A stretch of 64,000 bases of DNA from Pseudarthrobacter defluvii (GTDB lineage Bacteria; Actinomycetota; Actinomycetes; Actinomycetales; Micrococcaceae), in NCBI RefSeq assembly GCF_030816725.1, contig NZ_JAUSYG010000001.1, forward strand, positions 1,550,001 through 1,614,000. Direction: 5' to 3'. Positions within the stretch are counted from its first letter, which is position 1; each line of letters starts with the position of its first letter. A program made the position numbers and the translations under genes. Shown piece by piece: positions 59,045 through 64,000 of the stretch. The notes beneath the pieces were generated by a model. That model made no database searches and was not told the DNA's origin. It saw only the letters and a program-made list of their open reading frames with translations.

Positions 59045-60273
59045 CACAGCCTGCTGCGCAGGGTTGCCAGCCGCGCGGCAGCCTCCTCCAGGACCTCTGT
59101 CTTCTTGCAAAAAGCGAACCGGAGCAGGCTTCGCATCCGTTCCGCTCCTTCCGGATGACAGAACACCGGCACGGGGATGGCGGCCACCCCCACCAGTGCC
59201 GGCAGCCGCCGGGCGAGGTCCAGGGCATCAGTGATGCCAAGCGGCGCCGTGTCCACATTCACGAAGTAGGTTCCCTTTGGGGTAAACACATCAAAGCCGG
59301 CAGCCCGCAGCCCGGCGCTGAGGATATCGCGCTTCTGTTCCAGGGCAGCGGCGATACCTGTGTAGAAGCCGTCCGGCAGGGCGAGTCCTGCCGCGATCGC
59401 CGTCTGGAACGGAGTGCCGGAGCTGTAGGTCAGGAACTGCTTAACGGTGCGGACGGCGGCAACCAGTTCCTCCGGGCCGCTCAGCCAGCCGATCTTCCAT
59501 CCGGTAAGGGAGAACGTCTTTCCGGCGGAGGAAATGGTGATGGTCCGGGCAGCAGCGCCCGGAAGCGTGGCCACGGGGGTGTGGCTGACTCCGAAGGTCA
59601 GGTGCTCGTACACCTCGTCCGAGATGATGATGCTGCCGTGCTTCGCTGCAAGGTCCACCACGCGCTGCAGGATTTCCGGTGGAAAAACTGCCCCCGTGGG
59701 ATTGTGCGGATTGTTCAGCAGCACCACCCGTGTCCGCTCGCTGAACGCAGCGTCCAGTGCCGCAGGGTCGGGCAGGAAGTCCGGGGCAGCCAAGGGCACT
59801 GTGGCGTGAGTGGCGCCGGAGAGGCCGATGATGGCGCCGTAGGAGTCGTAGAACGGCTCGAATGTCAGCACCTCGTCGCCCGGTCCTGCGAAGGCCAGAA
59901 GGGAAGCGGCGATGCCTTCGGTGGCCCCGGTCGTGATAACAACTTCGGTTGCGGGGTCCGGTGCCAGCCCATAAAAACGTTCCTGGTGCGCTGCCACCGC
60001 CTCCCGGAGCTCGGGAAGTCCCTTGCCGGGGGCGTACTGGTTGGCCCCGGCAGCGATGGCAGCCCGCGCGGCCTCCCTGATCTCCACCGGCCCGTCTTCG
60101 TCGGGGAAGCCCTGTCCCAGGTTGATGGCGCCGGTCTGGACGGCCAGGGTGGTCATCTCCTCGAAGATGGTGACGCCGAGGCCGCCGTCCGGAGCAAGCA
60201 GGTTCGCTCCGAGCGCGGTCCGCTGCCAGGGAGCAGGTGCCAGGGGCGTGGAAAGTTCCCGTGGTGGATGCAT
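59044..60273 (-). CDS. Pyridoxal-phosphate aminotransferase, class I/II
   Basis: The protein of about 409 residues has INLGQGFPDEDGP, YAPGKGLPELREAVA, TTGATEGIAASLLAF, LLNNPHNPTGAVF, SDEVYEHLTF and the PLP lysine in SSAGKTFSLTGWKIGW. It is close to the YbdL/kynurenine-type group, so likely acts on methionine, glutamine or aromatic substrates. I use ATG 60273; TACCAT lies 6 bases upstream (leaderless pattern). An in-frame ATG at 60300 is the alternative. Confidence 0.9.
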   Translation of the reverse strand: MHPPRELSTPLAPAPWQRTALGANLLAPDGGLGVTIFEEMTTLAVQTGAINLGQGFPDEDGPVEIREAARAAIAAGANQYAPGKGLPELREAVAAHQERFYGLAPDPATEVVITTGATEGIAASLLAFAGPGDEVLTFEPFYDSYGAIIGLSGATHATVPLAAPDFLPDPAALDAAFSERTRVVLLNNPHNPTGAVFPPEILQRVVDLAAKHGSIIISDEVYEHLTFGVSHTPVATLPGAAARTITISSAGKTFSLTGWKIGWLSGPEELVAAVRTVKQFLTYSSGTPFQTAIAAGLALPDGFYTGIAAALEQKRDILSAGLRAAGFDVFTPKGTYFVNVDTAPLGITDALDLARRLPALVGVAAIPVPVFCHPEGAERMRSLLRFAFCKKTEVLEEAAARLATLRSRL

Positions 60274-60304
60274 CCAGTCATGGTATCCCGGCCTTTCCAT
60301 GGGG

Positions 60305-60317
60305 TAGGTTCAAACCA
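60305..60317 (+). promoter_or_regulatory. -10 box of coaD, leaderless arrangement
   Basis: TAGGTT (60305-60310) plus six bases leads to ATG 60317. It faces the aminotransferase promoter on the other strand. Confidence 0.5.
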
Positions 60318-60817
60318 TGAGACGCGCTGTGTGCCCCGGATCCTTCGACCCCATCCACAACGGCCATCTCGAAGTCATTGCAAGGGCTGCCGGTCTTTTC
60401 GACGAGGTCATCGTCGCTATCTCCACCAACTACGCCAAGAAGTACATGTTCAGCCTGGAAGAGCGGCTGGAGATGGCACGCGAAACCCTCGCGTTACTGA
60501 AGGGCATCGTGGTGGAACCGGTGGGCGAGGGGCTCCTGGCGGAGTACTGCCGCCAGCGGGGCGTCTCCGCCATCGTCAAGGGGCTCCGGTCGTCGTCGGA
60601 CTTTGACTACGAGCTCCCCATGGCCACCATGAACCGGCAGTTGAGCGGCGTGGAAACAGTCTTCCTCCCGGCCGAGGCCAGCTACCTCCACCTGTCCTCC
60701 ACCCTGATCAAGGAAGTGTCGGTCCTGGGCGGCAGCGTCTCGGACTACGTGCCGCGGTCCGTGCACCGGCGCATGGTCGGCGGCGAGCCTTCGCCTGATC
60801 AGCAGTCAAGGCGGTAG
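60317..60817 (+). CDS. coaD: Phosphopantetheine adenylyltransferase
   Basis: The 166-residue enzyme has the nucleotidyltransferase motif CPGSFDPIHNGHLEVI (HNGH), KGLRSSSDFDYELPMATMN and the SSTLIKEVSVLGG motif that matches the ISSS..R region. It makes dephospho-CoA from phosphopantetheine and ATP. Length is normal. Confidence 0.97.
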   Translation: MRRAVCPGSFDPIHNGHLEVIARAAGLFDEVIVAISTNYAKKYMFSLEERLEMARETLALLKGIVVEPVGEGLLAEYCRQRGVSAIVKGLRSSSDFDYELPMATMNRQLSGVETVFLPAEASYLHLSSTLIKEVSVLGGSVSDYVPRSVHRRMVGGEPSPDQQSRR

Positions 60818-60852
60818 GCTGGATCGGTACTTCGGCGCTGCCTCCTGCCGGT

Positions 60853-60882
60853 TTGAGTCGCCAAGGCTCTTCAGGCTAAGAT
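60853..60882 (+). promoter_or_regulatory. Promoter of the DUF177-rpmF-rnc-mutM operon
   Basis: TTGAGT (60853-60858) and TAAGAT (60877-60882) are 18 bases apart, predicting a start near 60889. This is one of the best -35/-10 pairs in the window. Confidence 0.65.
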
Positions 60883-60896
60883 GGTACGTCGGTCAT

Positions 60897-60920
60897 ATGT
60901 TCAACAGGAGTTCTCATTAA
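60897..60920 (+). other. Seven-codon upstream frame overlapping the DUF177 start
   Basis: An ATG 8 bases after the predicted transcription start opens the frame MFNRSSH, whose TAA (60918-60920) overlaps the proposed ATT start of the next gene. Its role, if any, would be coupling or delivery of ribosomes. Confidence 0.35.
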
Positions 60921-61464
60921 CAGAGATGCTGGTTCGCCCTTGGCGTTCGACGTCAAGGACCTCGGGCGCAGCCCGGGAAGCATGCGGACGCTGAAGGAAC
61001 ATGTACCCGCACCGGGTGATCTTGGTGTGGCGCTCATTGGTGTTCAGGAAGGCTCGGATGTCGAGCTCGACCTGAGGCTTGAGGCCGTACACGAAGGAAT
61101 TCTGGTATCAGGAACCGTTCTCGCCGAAGTAACCGGTGAGTGCGGCCGATGCCTGGATCCCCTTGCGTATGACCTTGAGGTCAATGTGCAAGAACTTTTC
61201 TTCTACGAGGGCGCTGAGTTCTCGGACGGAGAAGAAAATGAAGAGCAACGTCGAGTCGAGCACGATGTAATCGATCTTGAACCGGTGTTGCGGGACGCGG
61301 TTGTCACCAATCTGCCGTTCCAGCCGGTGTGCCGGGAAGACTGCCAGGGCCTTTGTTCCGAATGCGGAGCTCGCCTGGAAGACGAGCCGGGGCACCACCA
61401 CGAGGTCCTGGATCCTCGCTGGGCTGCCCTAGCTGATATGGCTAAGCCTGACCGGCAAAATTGA
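60916..61464 (+). CDS. DUF177/YceD family protein, probable AUU start
   Basis: The 182-residue protein has VPAPGDLGVALIGV, SGTVLAEVTGECGRCLDPL and the C-terminal CREDCQGLCSECG, the usual YceD (DUF177) Cys pattern. Family members sit before rpmF and affect 23S rRNA maturation. The only standard starts are TTG 60940 or later, with no Shine-Dalgarno. ATT 60916 is in frame with a perfect AGGAG (60906-60910) at 5-base spacing and adds MNRDAGSP; I prefer it. If TTG is used the protein has 174 residues. Confidence 0.85.
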   Translation: MNRDAGSPLAFDVKDLGRSPGSMRTLKEHVPAPGDLGVALIGVQEGSDVELDLRLEAVHEGILVSGTVLAEVTGECGRCLDPLAYDLEVNVQELFFYEGAEFSDGEENEEQRRVEHDVIDLEPVLRDAVVTNLPFQPVCREDCQGLCSECGARLEDEPGHHHEVLDPRWAALADMAKPDRQN

Positions 61465-61500
61465 TTTGTACGTGTTTGTCTAGAGAGAAATGAGTTAGCC

Positions 61501-61704
61501 GTGGCTGTTCCCAAGCGGAAAATGTCTCGCTCGAATACCCGCGCCCGCCGCTCGCAGTGGAAGGCGACCGCCCCCCACCTGGTGAAGACCGTTGAGAACG
61601 GCCAGGTCACCTACAGCCTGCCGCACCAGGCAAAGGTCGTTACCGACTCTGCTGGCACCGCGCTGTTCCTTGAGTACAAGGGCCGCAAGGTCGCTGACGT
61701 CTAA
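61501..61704 (+). CDS. rpmF: 50S ribosomal protein L32
   Basis: The 67-residue protein begins [20 protein letters not shown], the diagnostic L32 start, and ends [10 protein letters not shown]. It contains no cysteine, so it is the zinc-independent form. GTG 61501 is the start. It is between the DUF177 gene and rnc, the usual order. Confidence 0.96.
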   Translation: MAVPKRKMSRSNTRARRSQWKATAPHLVKTVENGQVTYSLPHQAKVVTDSAGTALFLEYKGRKVADV

Positions 61705-61723
61705 TCGGCCAATAGGCTGACTG

Positions 61724-62452
61724 ATGTCTTCAACTGAAGAGCTTCTGAAGCGTCTCGGTGTCTCTATTGACGCCGGGACGCTTCGTCTTGCGCTCACCCA
61801 CCGTTCGTACGCCTACGAGAATGGCGGCATACCCACCAACGAGCGGCTCGAGTTCCTGGGCGACTCCATCCTCGGATTCTCAGTAACCGATGCCCTCTAC
61901 CGGGACAACCCGGACCTGCCTGAAGGTGAACTCGCCAAGCGGCGCTCCGCCGTCGTGAGTACCCGTGCACTGGCCGGAATCGGCCGCAGCCTCGGCATCG
62001 GGGAGTACATCTACCTCGGCCAGGGCGAGAAGCTCACCCACGGCAAGAACAAGGCGTCCATCCTCGCAGACACCATGGAGGCCCTGATAGGGGCAACCTA
62101 CGTCTCCAACGACATCGAGACAGCGCGCCAGCTGGTCATGCGGCTGGTCGGTCCGCTGCTGAAGGATGCGGCCGTCCTGGGCGCCGGTACCGACTGGAAG
62201 ACCAGCATCCAGGAACTTGCGGCCAGCCGGCAGTTGGGCAGTATCCACTATGCGGTGGACGGGACCGGTCCGGACCATGCCCGCACCTTCACCGCCGTCC
62301 TGAACATCGGCGGAACGGCGTACGGCAAGGGTTCCGGCCACTCCAAAAAGGAAGCGGAACAGGAAGCCGCGGCGGATGCCTGGCGCGTGCTTTCCGGCGC
62401 TGCGGCCCAGGCGGCCTCCAGTGCCGGTGCCGGCTCCGTGGCCGCCCAGTAG
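61724..62452 (+). CDS. rnc: Ribonuclease III
   Basis: The 242-residue protein has the RNase III signature [12 protein letters not shown], the second acidic cluster [12 protein letters not shown], and a C-terminal dsRNA-binding domain with [28 protein letters not shown]. It cuts double-stranded RNA, including rRNA precursors. A 20-residue Ala-rich tail follows. mutM starts 5 bases after its stop. Confidence 0.97.
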   Translation: MSSTEELLKRLGVSIDAGTLRLALTHRSYAYENGGIPTNERLEFLGDSILGFSVTDALYRDNPDLPEGELAKRRSAVVSTRALAGIGRSLGIGEYIYLGQGEKLTHGKNKASILADTMEALIGATYVSNDIETARQLVMRLVGPLLKDAAVLGAGTDWKTSIQELAASRQLGSIHYAVDGTGPDHARTFTAVLNIGGTAYGKGSGHSKKEAEQEAAADAWRVLSGAAAQAASSAGAGSVAAQ

Positions 62453-62457
62453 CGTCC

Positions 62458-63423
62458 GTGCCCGAACTGCCCGAGGTGGAGGTTGTCCGCCGTGGCCTGG
62501 TGAACTGGGTGCGCGGCAGGACCATCGACGCCGTCGATGTCCTCGATCCGCGCTCCATCCGCCGCCATGCCCTTGGCGTGGAGGACTTCATCGGCAACCT
62601 CGAAGGTGCCGTGGTGTCCGACGTCGTGCGCCGGGGCAAGTTCCTCTGGATGCCGCTGCTTGACAGCGCCGCTCCCGGCCCCGGCAACCCGGCCGGCGGC
62701 GTGCCGGAGGTCGCGCTCATGGCACATTTGGGCATGAGCGGGCAACTGCTGATGCAGGATTCAGCCGTCCCCGATGAGAAGCACCTCAAGGTCCGGTTCC
62801 GGCTCAGTCCGCGGGACGGGATGCCGGAGCAACTGCGGTTCGTGGACCAGCGGATCTTCGGCGGGCTGTTCGTCACCGCACTGGTACCTACCGACGACGG
62901 CGGTCCAGGCGGCCTCGCGGAATCCCCCCTTCCCCTCATTGCAGAGGAAGCGGCACATATCGCCCGGGACCCCCTGGACCCTGCCTTCTCCTTCGACCTC
63001 TTCTACCAGCGTCTCCGCAAGCGGAAAACGGGGCTGAAGCGGGCACTGCTGGACCAGGGCCTCGTGTCGGGAATTGGCAACATCTATGCCGACGAAGCCC
63101 TGTGGCGTGCCCGCCTGCATTTTGCCCGCGCCACCGACACCCTTCGCAGGAGTGAAGCCCAGCGCGTCCTGGAGAGCGCACGTGAGGTCATGCTTGATGC
63201 CCTGGCAGCAGGCGGAACGAGCTTCGATTCCCTCTATGTCAACGTCAACGGTGCCTCAGGCTACTTCGACCGGTCCCTCAATGCGTACGGCCGGCAGGGC
63301 GAGCCCTGCAAACGGTGCGCCGCAGCCGGTATCCACTCGGTTATCCGCAGGGACCAGTTCATGAACCGGTCGTCCCACACCTGCCCCGTATGCCAGCCCC
63401 GGCCCCGCAACGGCCGCTGGTAA
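62458..63423 (+). CDS. mutM: Formamidopyrimidine-DNA glycosylase
   Basis: The 321-residue enzyme begins [13 protein letters not shown] (catalytic Pro after Met removal, then Glu), has [12 protein letters not shown], the H2TH region [19 protein letters not shown] and a C-terminal zinc finger CKRC...CPVC. It removes oxidised purines such as 8-oxoguanine. A start at GTG 62458 is dictated by the Pro-Glu N-terminus. Confidence 0.97.
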   Translation: MPELPEVEVVRRGLVNWVRGRTIDAVDVLDPRSIRRHALGVEDFIGNLEGAVVSDVVRRGKFLWMPLLDSAAPGPGNPAGGVPEVALMAHLGMSGQLLMQDSAVPDEKHLKVRFRLSPRDGMPEQLRFVDQRIFGGLFVTALVPTDDGGPGGLAESPLPLIAEEAAHIARDPLDPAFSFDLFYQRLRKRKTGLKRALLDQGLVSGIGNIYADEALWRARLHFARATDTLRRSEAQRVLESAREVMLDALAAGGTSFDSLYVNVNGASGYFDRSLNAYGRQGEPCKRCAAAGIHSVIRRDQFMNRSSHTCPVCQPRPRNGRW

Positions 63424-63461
63424 CGCCGGCCTGATCCGGCCCGCCCAGCCCGCAGTCCGGC

Positions 63462-64000
63462 TCAACGGGAGCCGTAGTAGTCCGCCAGCCGGACCAGGCC
63501 TTCGTCGATGGACACTTCGGGGGCCCAGGCGAGGAGCGAGCGGGTTTCCCGCTGGTCGAACCAGTGCGCCGTCGACAGCTGCTCTGCAAGGAACCTGGTC
63601 ATGGGCGGCTCATCCTGCTTACCCAGCCGAAGCCATGCCCTCTCCACCACTGATCCTGCGAGCCGGGCCAGCCGGCCCGGGACGGACCACGACGGTACGG
63701 GCACCCCGCCGGCGGCGCAGATTCCTGCGATGAGTTCCCCCACGGGCCGCGGCTCCCCGTTGGTTACCACCAGGGCCCTGCCATGGATGTGTTCCATTCG
63801 GTCCAACGCAGCAACAATGGCCGCTGCTGCGTTGTCCACGTACGTGGTGTCGATCAAGGCTGCCCCCGCATTGAGCAGCGGCAGCCGGTTCCGGGCCGCC
63901 CGTGCCATGACACGTTCCACCAGCTGGGTGTCTCCGGGGCCCCACACCACGTGCGGGCGCACCGCGGCGACGCGGAAGTGCGGGGCGTCCGCGGCAAGGG
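63462..64000 (-). CDS. NAD-dependent epimerase/dehydratase family protein, C-terminal part
   Basis: The frame is open from the window edge on the minus strand to the stop at 63462, giving about 179 residues. FRVAAVRPHVVWGPGDTQL, LIDTTYVDNAAAAIVAALD and GRALVVTNGEPRPVGELI mark the C-terminal part of a short-chain extended (3-beta-HSD/epimerase) enzyme. The Rossmann domain and catalytic YxxxK lie beyond the window. Substrate unknown. Confidence 0.82.
   Translation of the reverse strand, partial: LAADAPHFRVAAVRPHVVWGPGDTQLVERVMARAARNRLPLLNAGAALIDTTYVDNAAAAIVAALDRMEHIHGRALVVTNGEPRPVGELIAGICAAGGVPVPSWSVPGRLARLAGSVVERAWLRLGKQDEPPMTRFLAEQLSTAHWFDQRETRSLLAWAPEVSIDEGLVRLADYYGSR

Overview
This is a GC-rich stretch of an actinobacterial chromosome. 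The leucine/isoleucine gene order, a Gram-positive murA-plsC-gpsA-ddl-thiL-recG-rsmD-coaD-rpmF-rnc-mutM run, frequent GTG starts and many start codons placed 6-7 bases behind a TANNNT -10 box all fit the Arthrobacter/Pseudarthrobacter group (Micrococcaceae). That assignment is inferred from protein style and gene order; no database was searched. The content is core genome: no phage, integrase, insertion sequence or CRISPR was seen.

Layout. 1-2.6 kb: end of nadB, nadC and a NifS-type cysteine desulfurase (NAD synthesis and its Fe-S supply). 2.6-6.7 kb: GtrA and DUF1684 proteins, a decayed gene, a transglutaminase-like protein, and a luciferase-like monooxygenase with its MarR regulator behind an 18-bp palindrome. 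6.9-14.3 kb, all on the minus strand: RND permease, malate:quinone oxidoreductase, a peptide-type solute-binding lipoprotein and a fasciclin lipoprotein. 14.5-18.5 kb: tRNA-Leu(UAG), Bcp peroxiredoxin, a divergent MarR regulator, tRNA-Lys(CUU), a frameshifted sugar dehydrogenase and a membrane-anchored sunset-type protein. 18.8-33.9 kb: amino-acid block with ilvD, ilvB-ilvN-ilvC behind a leader-peptide attenuator, serA, an FtsX-type permease and ABC ATPase pair with a permease frameshift, metG, leuB and ilvE. 34-40.3 kb: unknown protein, MBL-fold hydrolase, FAH-family protein, gltX, HAD phosphatase and a heptad-repeat membrane protein. 40.6-45 kb: tRNA-Gln(CUG), tRNA-Glu(CUC), a pair of membrane-anchored dynamin-like GTPases, and DUF1697. 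45.1-58.3 kb: an IclR regulator divergent from leuC-leuD, then murA-plsC-gpsA-ddl, a 58-bp tandem repeat, DUF3515, thiL, a DAK2 protein, recG and rsmD. 58.3-64 kb: spermidine-synthase-like protein, aminotransferase, coaD, the DUF177-rpmF-rnc-mutM operon, and a truncated NAD-dependent epimerase.

How the genes work together. Most of the branched-chain amino-acid pathway lies within about 30 kb but in separate transcription units with different visible control: ribosome-mediated attenuation for ilvBNC, a probable IclR (LtbR/NdgR-like) operator for leuCD, apparently leaderless promoters for ilvD and leuB, and a small overlapping upstream frame before ilvE. The murA-to-mutM part groups envelope precursor, phospholipid, DNA repair and ribosome/RNA genes in tightly overlapping units.

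No clearly new multi-gene system was found. The most unusual signals are a probable AUU start codon for the DUF177 gene, overlapped by a 7-codon upstream frame; a one-base insertion that fuses an FtsX permease in frame to its ATPase; a 16-base insertion breaking a sugar dehydrogenase; a dynamin-like GTPase pair in which one partner lacks a recognisable guanine-specificity motif; and a 58-bp tandem repeat after ddl.
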